A stretch of 64,000 nt of DNA from Patella vulgata (taxonomy: Eukaryota; Mollusca; Gastropoda; Patellidae): assembly GCF_932274485.2 (NCBI RefSeq), contig NC_065879.2, forward strand, positions 47,664,936-47,728,935, given 5' to 3'. Of the stretch, positions 1-12,348 are shown one piece after another. The notes under the pieces were generated by a model that was given only the letters and a program-made list of their open reading frames with translations, was not told the DNA's origin and made no database searches. Numbering within the stretch: position 1 is the stretch's first letter; every line of letters begins with the position of its first letter. The position numbers and the translations under genes are program-made.

Positions 1-76
1 GGTTCGGATCCTCTATCCTGCATATTGAGAGACCCAAATCCACCAATATTTCAACTCATATCACATTAATTATTAA

Positions 77-1366
77 GATAGGTTGCCAGGCAACAAAACA
101 TACCCCCACAGCAGCTAAATCGTCCGAGCGGTTGACAAGGGTTGTCAAATATTTATTCCTTTGTAGGTAATTGGGGGTCTTTACAAGACAGTTCCATACA
201 AATCAGATTATAAATTTTGTCGTTTTGAGGGTTTACAAGGTTCTACAAACTGAAACAAGGGTCTCAACTCTGGAAGTAATCTACAGAAATTGTTGAAATT
301 TGACAGGCTTTTTCGTTTTACTAATTTAAATAATGCATATAAATTTCATACATATCGGATGATAACTTTCATCAATCGAGCATTAACAAGGTTTAACAAA
401 ATGAAACAAGGGCAATAACTCTAGAAGTAATTATTGTAAATTGCTGAAATTCAATAGGCTTTTTCGTTTCACTAATTTAAATCATGCATATAAATTTCAC
501 AAAGATCGGGTGATAACTTTTGGCGTTGGAGCATTCACAAGGATCAATAAAGTGAAACAAGGGCCATAACTCTAGACGTAATAAACAAAAATTGCTGAAA
601 TTCAACAGGCTTTTTCGTTTCACTAATCTAAATAATGCATATACATTTCACAAAGATTCGGTGATAACTTTTGGTGATGGAGCGTTCACAAGGTTCAATA
701 AAGTGAAACAAGGGCCATAACTCTAGACATAATTAACGGAAATTGCTGAAATTCAATAGGCTTTTTCGTCTCACTAATTTAAATAATGCATATAATTTTC
801 AGAAAGATCGAATGATAACTTTTGACGTTAGAGAGTTCACAAGGATCAATAAAGTGAAACATGGGCCATAACTCTAGACGTAATTAACAGAAATTGCTGA
901 AATTCCATAGGCTTCTTCGTTTCAGGAATCTAAATAATGCAAATAAATTTCAGAAAGATCGGACGATAACTTTTGACGTAAGAGCGTTCACAAGGATCAA
1001 TAAAGTGAAACAAGGGCCATAACTCTAGACGTAATAAACGGAAATTGCTGACATTTAATAGGCTTCTTCGTTTCAGTAATCTAAATAATGCATATAAATT
1101 TCAGAAAGATCGGATGATAACTTTTGGCGTTGGAGCGTTCACAAGGTTCAATAAAGTGAAACAAGGGCCATAACTCTAGACATAAACACAAATTATTGAA
1201 ATTAAATAGGCTTCTTCATCTCACTAATGTAAACAACATATATCAATTTTAAAACAATTGGATGATAACTTTTGGCGTTAGAGCGTTCACAAGAAATTGT
1301 GGACGACGGACAGACGGACGGACAGGGGCGACGGCAATATACGTCCACATTTCAATGTGGGTGTAT
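77..1366 (+). repeat. Pearl-like composite element, type A (full length)
   Basis: Starts GATAGG followed by a near-palindromic GTTGCCAGGCAAC, then a 5' unique part, then about six core units of about 152 bp (marker AAGGGCCATAACTCTAGA at about 408, 556, 709, 862, 1012 and 1162). A GACG/GACA-rich tract (about 1300-1325) and a 3' hairpin CCACATTTCAATGTGG followed by GTGTAT and an A run complete it. No coding capacity. The organisation matches the Pearl elements described in bivalves. Mobilisation mechanism unknown. Confidence 0.75.
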
Positions 1367-2844
1367 AAAAATGATAGTCCAGGAGCTAATGACAAAATAA
1401 TATGGTCATCAGTTACAAAAGGTTTGATCCCCAAATTTGTAGCAGGTGTTGGTAGGAGTAAAAATCAGTTGGTCAGATCGGGCACTGCTGGGGCGTATAG
1501 CCGCAGCAGCACCTTAAAGTAGCCCCCAGGGGGCTTAAAATTAGGTCATAAGTTACATGGCTGAAACTTTGTAGGGACAATGGTATCCATAGTCGGAGTA
1601 AATATTTCACAAATCTAACCAAAATTTCCGGGGCTTTCCCCAAGTCAGACCACGCCCAATATCGCCTCACGGGGCTAATAATATGGTCATCAGTTACATG
1701 GCTGAAACTTACCAGAAACGAAGATCCACACTTGGTAAATACAATTTTCATAAATCTAACCAAAAATTTGGGGGCTTTCCCCAGGTCAGATCGCTCTAAA
1801 GTATGTCCGACCACACCCTAAAAATGGGGCTTTTTATATGGTCATAAGTTACATGGCAGAAACTTACCAGAAACAAAGATCCATACTTGGTAAATACAAT
1901 TTTCAAAAATCTAACCAAAACTTTGGGGGCTTTCCCCAAGTCAGATCGCCCTAAAGTATGTCCGACCACACCCTAAAAATGGGGCTTTTTATATGGTCAT
2001 AAGTTACATGGCTGAAACTTACTGGAAACAAAGATCCATACTTGGAAAACATATTTTTCAAAAATCTAACCAAAAATGTTGGGGCTTTCCTCAAGTCAGA
2101 TCGTCCTAAAGCCCACCTGGCCACGCCCTAAAAGTGGGACTTTTTATATGGTCATCAGTTACATGGCTGAAACTTACCAGAAATATTGTTCCATGCATAA
2201 AATATGTATTTTTCGAAAATCTAATCATAAATGTGGGGGCTTTCCCCAAGTCAGACAGGTCTTAAAATTGCAGCCCCACCCACCCCCTCTATATAAAGCT
2301 TATAATAATGTAATATCAATAATACATTGTTAAACCGCATCAAGATTCAAAATTATAGCACAAAAATAGAACAAATGTTTATTAGCTATGTGAAATCCTA
2401 AAATGAGCAATGGTATCAAGTGTTTTAGGAAGAGTAAGCATGTCATATCCCATTCACGACACCTCTTATGAATAGATAGTTAGGACTGATGTTAAATTTA
2501 TGTCTTCAAACGTTCTGTATTCCATCACAACAACCCATTCAACAATGATTCAGAATGTTATTCAATATCTTATAACAAAGTGGACAATTTAAACAAATAT
2601 TTCGAAGGTATTTATTGGATTAATAAGTTGCTTTGGTTTGAATTCGATAGTTTTTGCTGTTCCCGATCTTCGATAATGAATAACAACCTAATGGATTTTA
2701 AAAAATGTTAGTCACTGATGAATTACTGAAATTATGAAATCTATTTATAGTTCTAATACATATAACTTTAGTTATCCTTCCTCCTCATTGGTAAATATTT
2801 GTTACGCATAACATTTTAATGATTTAAAATAAGTAAGTGTGGCT

Positions 2845-4745
2845 GGGTGATGCCAATAGTTAATCTGTCACACTTTCATCGTCACTACAAGAATTGTTTG
2901 ATTCGTCATCGGAGTCCTTGCTTTGTTGGTCACTATCTTCATCTATGAAAATACTCTCAACTGACACGGGAGCAACATCACCATCAAACCACTTTAATTC
3001 ATACACCCCATCATCATTTCAAACCCACCCTCTATTCTTTGGATGGAAATTGGGGAGATTATTCTTTGAAGCATTTATCCAGACACTACAAATATAATTC
3101 GCTCTCTTGATTTTCAAAGTTAATACCTGTGAGCATGGCGGCAAAGGGCTTGCTTCTATGCCTTTAATACCAGAAAGACATCCATTTTTAAGCATCCCAT
3201 AGATACTACAAACAAATCCTTCAATAACTATTTACTCCAGAAGGAATGAATTCACTTTTACCAAGAGAAAACAAGGCAATTATTGGTGATTGGTTGTCAG
3301 TCTCAACAAAATCCCGAATGCCTACTGTATCATGAAGAGTGTCTTTACCAGAAAGAATTTCAACAAATCTATCGTAGTTTTTAAAAGTAACCCAAGTTGA
3401 TAGGTGTGGTGACACCATCATGCCAATGGGTGTTTCTTGGTTGCGCTCAGTGGATGTAAATGTCAATTCTGTTCGAGTTCCTCAATTCTATTGTAACTTA
3501 ATGTATGTCCAAAACGATTAAGAATCTCAATAACCTTTTTACTGCCTTTAAGACTTTTCATTGAAAGACCCTGTTGTAGGTGTTTTGATGGCTTAGTCCC
3601 ACCCCTGGTTAAAGAATAAATGACATGCTGACTAATGGAATTAATTCTCTTGACTTTGTTTTATCCACAATTAGAGTATGGACCAACTAGTAGATGTGTA
3701 AAGAAAGGGGAGACCATGTCTGGTACTGCTATTTCACCATTTATGATATGTTGTATGGTTAAATTTTCAGGAAGTTTCATTTTCTTCGTACTGAATATTT
3801 CTCATCGGAGTAAGAAAGTGACACTCTGAAGTTCTGAACTGTATGTTCAGTTTCGCTGGCGTTGTCAGATGCCTTGCGAACAGCGTCATCAACATTTAAA
3901 CCTTTACTGAAGACAATATTACCACATCTTTTATTCCCACTGTCAATTGAAATATTCTCACCAAAGAATTTAACCAGCTTGTTCTGAAAATCGCTGAGCA
4001 AAATACCTAACTCTGTATAGTTTCCGCCACCAAATTCTAATAAACATGACTGAAAGTATTGCAGTAATTTATTTAACAGGTAGACCTCTTGTTTTTCCCG
4101 AATAATGTCAGTCACAATACTACATAAAGCATCAAATGCTTTGGTATGTATATTCCTAGTATCATGTCATTCACTTTTATCATATGACCCGCTTACTTCT
4201 CGCATCTTTTCAACTCTGTGTTGATATTCTATTCTGCACATTACATGATAATGAATGTCTTTGCCAATGAAATCTATATCTTGGATGTTCTTAAGCATAT
4301 TTTCATCCTGAAGAATTGTTGCATATTCTTGAATATTTTTTTCGATTGTCTTTGTGAAACAGGTTATTACTGTCTGTTTGTGACCTTGATGTTTTCTGTT
4401 TGATTTACTGCAAAACAGGCAGACCTTCTCGAACACACCAGAACTGGATGCAGAAGTCAATGTTAAACATGATCTCATCAATTTTGGATTGGAATTTGGA
4501 TTGACATTTTCTTGTACTTCATCATTCTGTTTCTTTTGAATTTTAGATATCTCTGTAAATCTTCTTCATCATTCCATATGAAATCCTGTTAACTCATATA
4601 CAACTTTGGGGGGCATAATTTCAGCATACTTCACACGTGACTTTTTACGGATTTCTAAAATTTGTTGACAGTTTTGTAGAGTACCTTTCTTAAAAACAAG
4701 AATCGGCACCATTGCCAGAATGAAGAGAGCACCAGCCTTCGTACG
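2845..4745 (-). pseudogene. Decayed gene inside the long-TIR element, unrecognised family
   Basis: Minus-strand coding pieces in order: about 4565-4745 (RTKAGALFILAMVPILV, then QQILEIRKKSRVKYAE), 4167-4481 (a KVCLFCSKSNRKHQG Cys pair, then FIGKDIHYHVMCR), 3777-4115 (LSDFQNKLVKFFGENI, then RCGNIVFSKG), 3221-3466 (ILSGKDTLHDTVGIRDFVE) and 2848-3130 (LPPCSQVLTLKI, then GVYELKWFDGD and an acidic C-terminus). The pieces are in different frames with several stops, so the copy is dead. The motif order resembles a large uncharacterised family expanded in molluscs and cnidarians, as far as I can recall; I know no function. Its place between long inverted repeats suggests it belongs to the element. Confidence 0.55.
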
Positions 4746-4764
4746 ATATGATGTATACCAGAAT

Positions 4765-5134
4765 GAAATGAAATGAAATGGGTTTAACGTCCTACTGTTT
4801 TGCTCCGAACTGGTCTAATGAAGACCGGCATACACCATGCAGTGTGCTATGAGGGAAATTTTGTCCGGACAGCGGCACTACGGCCTACTCTTATATCAAA
4901 TTCCAACTGTCAAGGGATCTTTTACATGCACGCCAATGTGTACACAGGACCTCGGTTTTTTGTCTCATCTGAATGACTAGACAGCTGTCCTTGTCAGGCC
5001 GTCCGTCCTGCATCACTGACAAGGGGAATCGCGCCGGAAAATCTGGATGAACTTTCTCGGCCAATGCAGGGATCGAACACCCGACCTCAAGGCTAGCGAG
5101 CCAGCGCCTTACCCACTTAGCCACCGTGATCCCC
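4765..5134 (-). mobile_element. tRNA-derived SINE, type 2, with 12-bp target duplication
   Basis: Flanked by GTATACCAGAAT at 4753-4764 and 5135-5146. On the minus strand the head reads as a tRNA-like promoter: A box TGGCTAAGTGGGTAAGGCGC and B box GTGTTCGATCCC. The body follows, with an ATGAA/ATTTC-type tail at the 4765 end. 370 bp, inserted inside the long-TIR element. Confidence 0.88.
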
Positions 5135-6622
5135 GTATACCAGAATAAAGAAGTAAGGATGGTTGATTTTTCTAACTTGACGTATTTGTATTTTTGTATG
5201 TATTTATCTACCGTAAACATGGACATATTTGTACTGGATCTACTCTAATTTATATACATGCTTATATATATTACTGCTTGACTTTATGCCATAATTCAGA
5301 ATATTTGGAAATTTCAGTTATATTACCAATTGGATTGATTTTACCATCGTCTTTTTCAATTTCCATGTTGTATTAAGTTCTTAGACTTCAACTTGCAAAA
5401 TGAATGAAATTTGTTCCGACTGTAAAAGTTACATACTTTTTGTGTGGAAGAAAACAAAATAATTGTACTCTATGAGACACTGTAACTGAAGACTAATATA
5501 CAATACATATATACCTATAGAATATTATATTGTACAAACTATTTATATTATGAGATAAAAAAAGTTCATTTTTGGTGGCACAGAGATAACCTGTTCTAAT
5601 GATCACCATGGGAACTGCAAGACCCAAGTTATAAAACACATATTACATCACTGTTAATTCATTTCACACTTTTTAAAATGTAAATATGTTTAGATGATTT
5701 ATATAGAGGTGGTGGGTGGGGCTGCAATTCTAAGGCCCTTCTGACTTGTGGAAAGCCCCCACATTTATGGTTAGATTTTCGAAAATACATTTTTCATGCA
5801 TGGAACAATATTTCTGGTAAGTTACAGCCATGTAACTGGTGTCCATATAAAAAGTCCCACTTTTAGGGTGTGGCCAGGTGGGCTTTAGGACGATCTGACT
5901 TGAGGAAAGCCCCAACATTTCTGGTTAGATTTGTGAAAAATATGTTTTCCAAGTATGGATCTTTGTTTCCAGTAAGTTTCAGCCATGTAACTTATGACCA
6001 TATAAAAAAGCCCCATGTTTAGGGTGTGGTCGGACATACTTTGGAGCGGTCTGACTTGGGGAAAGCCCCCAAAATTTTGGTTAGATTTTTGAAAATTGTA
6101 TTTACCAAGTATGGATCTTTGTTTCTGGTAAGTTTCAGCCATGTAACTTATGACCATATAAAAAGCCCCATTTTTAGGGTGTGGTCGGACATACTTTAGA
6201 GCGATCTGACTTGGGGAAAGCCCCCAAATTTTTGGTTAGATTTTTGAAAATTGTATTTACCAAGTGTGGATCTTCGTTTCTGGTAAGTTTCAGCCATGTA
6301 ACTGATGACCATATTATTAGCCCCGTGAGGCGATATTGGGCGTGGTCTAACTTGAAGAAAGCCCCGGAAATTTTGGTTAGATTTGTGAAATATTTACTCC
6401 GACTATGGATACCATTGTCCCATCAAGGTATTAGCCATGTAACTTATGACCTAATTTTAGGCCCCCTGGGGGCTACTTTAGGGTGCTGCTGCGGCTATAC
6501 GCCCCAGCAGGGCCCGATCTGACCAATTGATTTTTACTCCTACCGACACCCGCTACAAATTTGGGGGATCAAACCTTTTGTAACTGATGACCATATTATT
6601 TTGTCATTAGCTCCTGGACTAT

Positions 6623-6742
6623 GAGTTCATGGGTCTGTCCATCACCATTTTTGGGACACAACTCTGCTTCTAATTGAGGTAGCGTGCCGAAACTTCATGC
6701 AGATGATCATTAGGTGAAGGTCTTGACTGAGTTCGAGGATGA
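6623..6742 (-). repeat. Fragment of type D composite repeat
   Basis: Reverse-oriented core sequence (GACACAACTCTGCTTCTAAT, GTCTTGACTGAGTTCG) matching the core units of the type D element at 52768-53747. It is cut by the adjacent SINE. Confidence 0.55.
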
Positions 6743-6985
6743 GAGAGAGGGAAATGGGGTTTAACGTCTACTCGACACAAACTAGGTCATTTCGGGACTA
6801 ACATATGGTTTAATTTTATTTAGCAGTGGGAGGAAACTGGAGGACCCAGAGAAAACCCACGAGGTTGGACAGGCGACCATACTCCTTGTCACATACAACC
6901 GGGATTCTAAACCACGCCAGTTGACTCAATGACATGCCTTATATGATACAGCACTCACATGCTAACTATTCGGCCATTCAACCCC
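6741..6985 (-). mobile_element. tRNA-derived SINE, type 1
   Basis: Poly-purine edge, GGGGTTTAACGTC body, TTTAGCAGTGGGAGGAAAC, then a tRNA-like head in reverse at the right end (A box GGCCGAATAGTTAGCATGTG; the B-box region is diverged). Same family as 7717-7945. No matching target duplication was found. Confidence 0.75.
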
Positions 6986-7437
6986 CCTCTTAACTCTGGA
7001 AGTAATTTACATAAATTGTTGAAATTCGACAGGCTTTTTCGTTTTACTAATATATATAATGCATATAAATGTCATACAGATCGAATGATAACTCTAGAAG
7101 TAATAAACGGAAATTCAATAGGCTTCTTTGTTTCCCTAATTTAAATATTGCATATAAATTTCACAAAGATCGGCTGCTAACTTATGGCATTAGAGCGTTC
7201 ACAAGGTTTAACAAAGTGAAACAAGGGCCATAACTCTAGACGTTATAAACAGAAATTATTGAAATTAAATAGGCTTCTTCATCTCACTAATGTAAACAAC
7301 ATATATCAATTTTAAAACAATTGGATGATAACTTTTGGCGTTACAGCGTTCACAAGAAATTGTGGACAACCGACGGACGTACGAAAGGGGGCGAGGGCAA
7401 TATACTTCCCCAATTCTATGTGGGCGTATAAAAAGAT
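6986..7437 (+). repeat. Pearl-like type A fragment, 3' end intact
   Basis: Two to three core units with AAGGGCCATAACTCTAGACG, a GACGGACG tract, and a 3' end with GGGCGTAT and an A run. The 5' part is missing, replaced at the left by a SINE. Confidence 0.65.
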
Positions 7438-7465
7438 AAATACATGTCGTTAAAACAATAAATAA

Positions 7466-8387
7466 CAAACCAACAGTGAGGCTGATGTCCCCCGCCGAAA
7501 TCCCATAATAAATAGATGACACACATTAATTAATCGCACATTTTTTTTTTTTCAAAAGTATCAAGAATCAAACTATACACTAAGTTTCATCACTCTCTAT
7601 TAGATAGAATCAAGATTATCTTGTCCCAAAGCATTGACCAATGAAATTGATTAGCTCTGCTTAGCTTCAGCTCGAAAGGTTAATCATTGAACTCAGTCAA
7701 GACATTCACCTAATGAGAGAGAGAGAAATGGGGTTTAACGTCCACTCGACACAAACTAGGTCATTTCAATAAGTCGCTTGTGCGTAGGGGTCTTTAGCAG
7801 TGGGAGGAAGCCGGAGGACCCGGAGAAAACCCACAAGGTTGTCACGTACAACCGGGGAATCGAAACCTCGCCAGTTGACTCAATGACAGACCATATGATA
7901 CAGCGCAGCGCGCACGTGCTAACCATTCGGCCATCCAACCCCCCCATTCACCTAATGAACATCTACATCAAGTCTAAACATTCTACCTCAATTAAAAGCA
8001 GAGTTGTTATGTTCCAAAGTCCTGACCAATCAATTTGCTTATCGCTCATTAGCCTAAGCAGAAAATTCTCACCATCAAAATTAGTCAAGGTAATGATATA
8101 ATGAATCTATATTCTGAGTTCCATTGCACTCACTTCATTATAACTAAAGTTATCGTGCAACAAGGCATCCACCAATCAAATTGCTTATCTCTGCTTACCC
8201 TAACTAAGCCGAAAATGCTCATCTTCGAACTCCATCAAGGCATTGACACACCAAGTTTGAACATTGTAGCTCAATTAGAAAGAGAGTTATTGTGACTCAA
8301 AAAGTGTGACGGACAGACAGAAGGACGGACAGACAGACAGACCCATTTTAATGGTCCCCTGCTTTCTTCGAAAGACGGGGGACAAAT
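7466..8387 (+). repeat. Type D composite element (interrupted by a SINE)
   Basis: Begins AACCAACAGTGAGGCTGATG followed by TCCCCCGCCG, runs through core units (CCAAAGCATTGACCAATG, TCATCTTCGAACTCCATC), then a GACAGACGGACAG tract and the 3' end CGAAAGACGGGGGAC. A SINE sits inside at 7717-7945. Confidence 0.7.
7717..7945 (-). mobile_element. tRNA-derived SINE, type 1, with 13-bp target duplication
   Basis: Flanked by ATTCACCTAATGA at 7704-7716 and 7946-7958. The minus-strand head contains GGCCGAATGGTTAGCACGTG (A box) and GGTTTCGATTCCCC (B box), the two parts of a tRNA-type pol III promoter. 229 bp. Inserted in the type D element, so it is younger than that copy. Confidence 0.9.
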
Positions 8388-8691
8388 ATTTTTTCAATGT
8401 AGATTGTGAAATAGTATCATTAGCTAGAAAATGCATCTAATAGTATAAGGAACACAATACACAAAACCTAGCAAACTGGGATAAATTTATGTTTGGTCAC
8501 GTTTTAGATAATTGTAATCTTGTAAAATACCTTTCCTACATCATCAAACATGCAATTTTTTTCCCACAGTGTTCGTTTGTTCTGTGGCTGACAATTCGTG
8601 AATGTAAAATGTATTCCTGACAATGCAGCATACCCCATTCACGCCAAATAATAGATATTACATTATTCATTGGCCTGTTGTGGATTTTAAA

Positions 8692-9357
8692 GATAGATTG
8701 CCAGGCAACGAAACAAACGCCCGGGCAGTCAATAAGGGGTGTCACATATTTTTTCTTTTGTCGGTAAGGAAAGGGAAATGGGGTTTAACGTTCATATCGG
8801 GACTCACATGGTTCAATTTTATTTCAAAAATTCGCTTGCGTGTAGGAGTCTTTAGCAATGGGAGGAAACCAGAGGACCCGGAGAAAACACACAAGGTTGG
8901 ACAGACTACCCTACACCTTGTCACGTACAACCGGGATTCTAAACCACGCCAGTTGACTCAATGACATGCCTTATATGATACAGCACTCACATGCTAACTA
9001 TTCGGCCATTCAACCCCCGTCTTAACCACGCCAGTTGACTCAATGACAGACCTTATGATACAACGCGCATGTGCTAACCATTCGGCCATCGAACCCCCCT
9101 TGTCGGTAAGGAAAACATTTGCAACACACTAAAATATAATTACGATTGTAATTGTCATACTTGTTTGGCTTCTAATTCTGCCCCATACTAATGTTGAGTA
9201 CTCAAAACATTAAATACCAAGGGCCATAAATCTGGAAGTTATTATCAGAAATCATTGAAAATCAATAGGATTCTTCGTCTCATGGCCATAATTGTTTAGC
9301 CTCCAGAGCGTGGACACCGGACGGGAGCAACGACAATATACGACATGTTGGCGTAAT
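8692..9357 (+). repeat. Short Pearl-like element, type C, interrupted by SINE
   Basis: Starts GATAGATTGCCAGGCAACG and CGGGCAGTCAATAAGG; ends GACAATATACGACATGTTGG and CGTAATA plus an A run. Only one core-like unit (ATCATTGAAAATCAATAGGA) is present. The SINE at 8773-9099 accounts for half of the length. Confidence 0.65.
8773..9099 (-). mobile_element. SINE, type 1, with duplicated tRNA-like head
   Basis: Flanked by the 15-bp duplication TTGTCGGTAAGGAAA (8758-8772 and 9100-9114). The head region (ACCACGCCAGTTGACTCAAT to the terminal C run) occurs twice in tandem, at about 8942-9019 and 9025-9099, so this copy carries two tRNA-like heads in the same direction. Confidence 0.85.
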
Positions 9358-9666
9358 AAAAAAAAGTGTTGAAAACTGGAAATCAGCAAATAGGCTTAAA
9401 ATACATTTATCCATATACCAATCCAAATTTCTTAAAATTGTATTTCAAAAAACCTGACATTGGAATGATTTGATTTGTATACACTGGCTATATTCAGGTT
9501 ATTGATCCACTCTCCAATCTGCCAAGTAAACAACAATATATTATGATGTGCAAAATAATGTATTGATACCTGTTATAGATGAAGTGATAAACTTGGTCTC
9601 TCTCATATCCGCCCATTTTCATTCACTCATTCAACTTCTTACACAAAGAATCCAGTGTGTAAGTCA

Positions 9667-9816
9667 GTTATCGACCTTCGACCCTCAGGGTCAAGTTAGA
9701 TGAACACCCAAGCTTGCACAATTGAACACTTCGGACGCTGACGCGTTCTCAGTGTACAACCTTGCACGAGCTCGGGTGTTCATCTAACTTGAACCCTTCT
9801 GTCTCAGTCGATAACT
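9667..9816. repeat. Small hairpin/foldback element
   Basis: Arms GGTCAAGTTAGATGAACACC (about 9689-9708) and GGTGTTCATCTAACTTGAAC (about 9775-9794) pair. Outer pieces GTTATCGAC and GTCGATAAC extend the stem, around a loop of about 50-60 nt. No ORF. Looks like a tiny foldback MITE. Confidence 0.6.
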
Positions 9817-9822
9817 CTTACA

Positions 9823-10487
9823 TATCAAAACAATTAGATGATAAATGTAGTCTGTAGAGTGTTTACGGACGTACGGACGTGGGCGACAGCAATATACAAT
9901 CACATTTTGATGGTTTTTTTCCATTTTACTAATCTAAAAAAGGCATATAAATTTCATACAGATCGGATGATAACTTTTGTCATTCGAAAGTTCACAAGGT
10001 TCAAAAGAGTAAAACAAGACCAATAACTGACAGAAATTGCTGAAATTCAATAGGCTTCTTCCTTTCACTAATTTAAATGATGCATATAAATTTCATAGAG
10101 ATCGGATGATAACTTAATTTCATCATTCAAGCGTTCATAAAGTTCAACAAATTCTAAACATAATTAACGGAAATTGCTGAAATTCAATAGGATTCTTCGT
10201 TTCACTAATTTAAATGATGCATATAAATTTCATACAGATAGGATGATAACTTTTGTCATTCACAAAGTTCAACAAAGTGAAACAAGGGCCATAATTCTAG
10301 ACGTAATTAACGGAAATTGCTGAAATTCAATAGGATTCTTCATTTCACTAATTTAAATGATGCATACAAATTTCATACAGATAGGATGATAATTTTTTGT
10401 GTTAGAGTGTCGACAAGAAGTTGTGGACGACAGACGAACCGAGGTGACGACAATATAGGACCACATTTCCATGTTGGCGTATAAAAA
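9823..10487 (+). repeat. Pearl-like type A array with 3' end
   Basis: Three to four core units (AATTGCTGAAATTCAATAGG, ATGCATATAAATTTCATACA) followed by a GACGAACC tract and the hairpin end with GGCGTATAAAA. It follows a partial, already terminated unit at 9823-9900. Confidence 0.6.
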
Positions 10488-10504
10488 GGGGCATTATACA
10501 TGTA

Positions 10505-10830
10505 TCTCCAAATATAAATGGGAACACCTCGCTATTTTTCATATTTAATTGTGGTATTCAAATTAATGTCAATGATATTTCTATAAAATTACGTGTTTTC
10601 GTAATATGATAGAATGAAAGCTTGCCGATCCGTATTGACTTGTAAAAAGACATAGCTTCTTGCAGCGTATGGCGTATGTGACTCACGGCACATAGCTTCA
10701 TCGCAGCGAAATGCCACTGCAAATGAGAATTTCTATATGGAGTCTTAAAAGACGTAAAAGATATCGCAGACAAAATGACTGTCCACTGATTTGGGGTGTT
10801 TTTTACTCTTACGACATGTGATATCTAAGA
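10505..10830 (+). repeat. Dispersed repeat related to the hAT-like MITE at 19763
   Basis: Shares with 20219-20990, in inverted orientation, the segments CTCGCTATTTTTCATATTTA, TTGACATTAATTTGAATACC (reverse) and the phrase around GATATCGCAGACAA. Not coding. It appears to be a diverged fragment of the same non-autonomous family. Confidence 0.45.
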
Positions 10831-10924
10831 CTAGTTTATACATGCTTTCAGTTGGTACATGCTGTGATTAAAATGTAAAAGTCAATGTAGAAACCACAAG
10901 TTTAACACTTAGATTACACACTTC

Positions 10925-12231
10925 TACACAATTTGTGTACAAAGAGCGGCCATTTTGTCGAGTAGTTTCATTTTGATTTTCCCTAAATACGAATTCAACC
11001 TTCATTATGGTGGAATGGTTATGTATTTAAAAGCTTAAAATCGGAAAAAAGTGTGACCTCTAGAGAATCCGCAAGCTAAAAATGAGATTTTTCGAATAAT
11101 CAGAGGCCATAGTCCAGGAAGTTAAGTTCAGGTATCCGCGATTATCAAAAGGAACCAAGATTGTGACCTCTACATGGACCATAAGCTAAAAACGTGATTT
11201 TTTGTTCAATCAAGGGCCATAATTCAGGAAGTTACGATCTGATATGAGCGAATATTGAAAGGAACCAACATGTATTTCGAGTTTCATTGAAATCGGATCA
11301 AAATTGTGACCTCTAGAGGGTTATGAACATGTGTTTTGAGTTTCATTGAAATCGGATCAAAATTGTGACCTCTACAGGGTCCACAACCTTGATTTACCAG
11401 ATGTTTACACTATTTGCATACTAAGGGCGGACATTTTGTCTGTCCAACAGTTTTGGTCCGATTTTCATGAAATTCAAACTCAGACAAAATTACGGTTTTT
11501 CGGTGATGTATTCGAACGTTTTTTTAAATCAGATAATAATTGTGACCTCTAGAGGGGACACAAGCTAAAAACGTGATTTTTCATACAATCAGGGGCCATA
11601 ATTCAGGAAGTTACGATTCGATATGTACGAAAATAGAAAGGAACCAAGATATTTGTGTTATAAACATGCATTTCAAGTTTCATCAAAATCAGATGAAAAT
11701 TGTGACCTCCAGAGGGTCCACAACCCTGATACACAATATTTTGATACTATTTGCAAAAGAGGGGCGGCCATTTTGTCCGTCAGTTTCGGACCAATTGTTA
11801 CGATATTCAAACTAAACCATCCTCAGGGTGTAACGGTGATATATTCAAACGTTTTTTTTAAATCGGATGAAAATTGTGACCCTTATAGGGTCCACAAGCT
11901 AAAAACGCGATTTTTCGTACACTCAGGGGCCATAATTCAGGAAGTTATGGTCCAATATGCGGGTTATAAACATACATTTCAAGTTTAAATCGGATAAAAA
12001 TTGTGACCTCTACAGGGTTCACAAGCTAAAAACGTGATTTTTCGTACAATCAGGGGTCATAATCCATGAATTTACAGTTCCATACATGCCAATATCGAAA
12101 GGAACCGAGACCTTAGGGTGATAAACCTAATCGGATAAAAATTGTGACCTGTAGAGTGTTCACAAACAATTGTGGACGGACTGACAGGGGCGACAACAAT
12201 ATACGTCCACATGAAAATGTAGGCGTATAAA
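10925..12231 (+). repeat. Pearl-like type B array with 3' end
   Basis: Several units marked by AGCTAAAAACGTGATTTTTC, GGGGCCATAATTCAGGAAGT, AAATTGTGACCTCTA and GCGGCCATTTTGTC. Ends with a GACAGGGGCGAC tract, the hairpin CCACATGAAAATGTAGG and CGTATAAAAA. The 5' boundary is uncertain. Confidence 0.65.
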
Positions 12232-12348
12232 AATAAAGAATTATTTAATAATTCCATCTTCTGTTAAATAACATATTTGTGACAATGTGATCTCTTTCTC
12301 ACGAGATTATTTTAATGTTGTTGCTGCAGATATACCACACAAATAATT

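Larger units (their letters stand above)
1374..6622. mobile_element. DNA-transposon-like element with ~930-bp terminal inverted repeats
   Basis: Arms 1374-2305 and 5696-6622 are inverted copies of each other, ending ATAGTCCAGGAGC at both outer edges. Each arm is built from about 150-160-bp subrepeats with the phrase GGGGCTTTCCCCAAGTCAGA and its variants. The interior (2306-5695) holds a decayed coding region on the minus strand and a SINE. No clear target duplication was found, so exact ends and superfamily are open. The left end abuts the 3' end of the Pearl-like element. Confidence 0.7.

Noticed and set aside
77-1366. CRISPR-like array
   Set aside because: Repeat units are about 150 bp, diverged, and lack the short repeat/unique spacer pattern; eukaryotic context.
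1473-6522. Two 113-codon frames with nearly the same protein on opposite strands (1473-1814 and 6181-6522)
   Set aside because: They are the same frame in the two inverted arms of one element, made of tandem subrepeats, not a gene pair.
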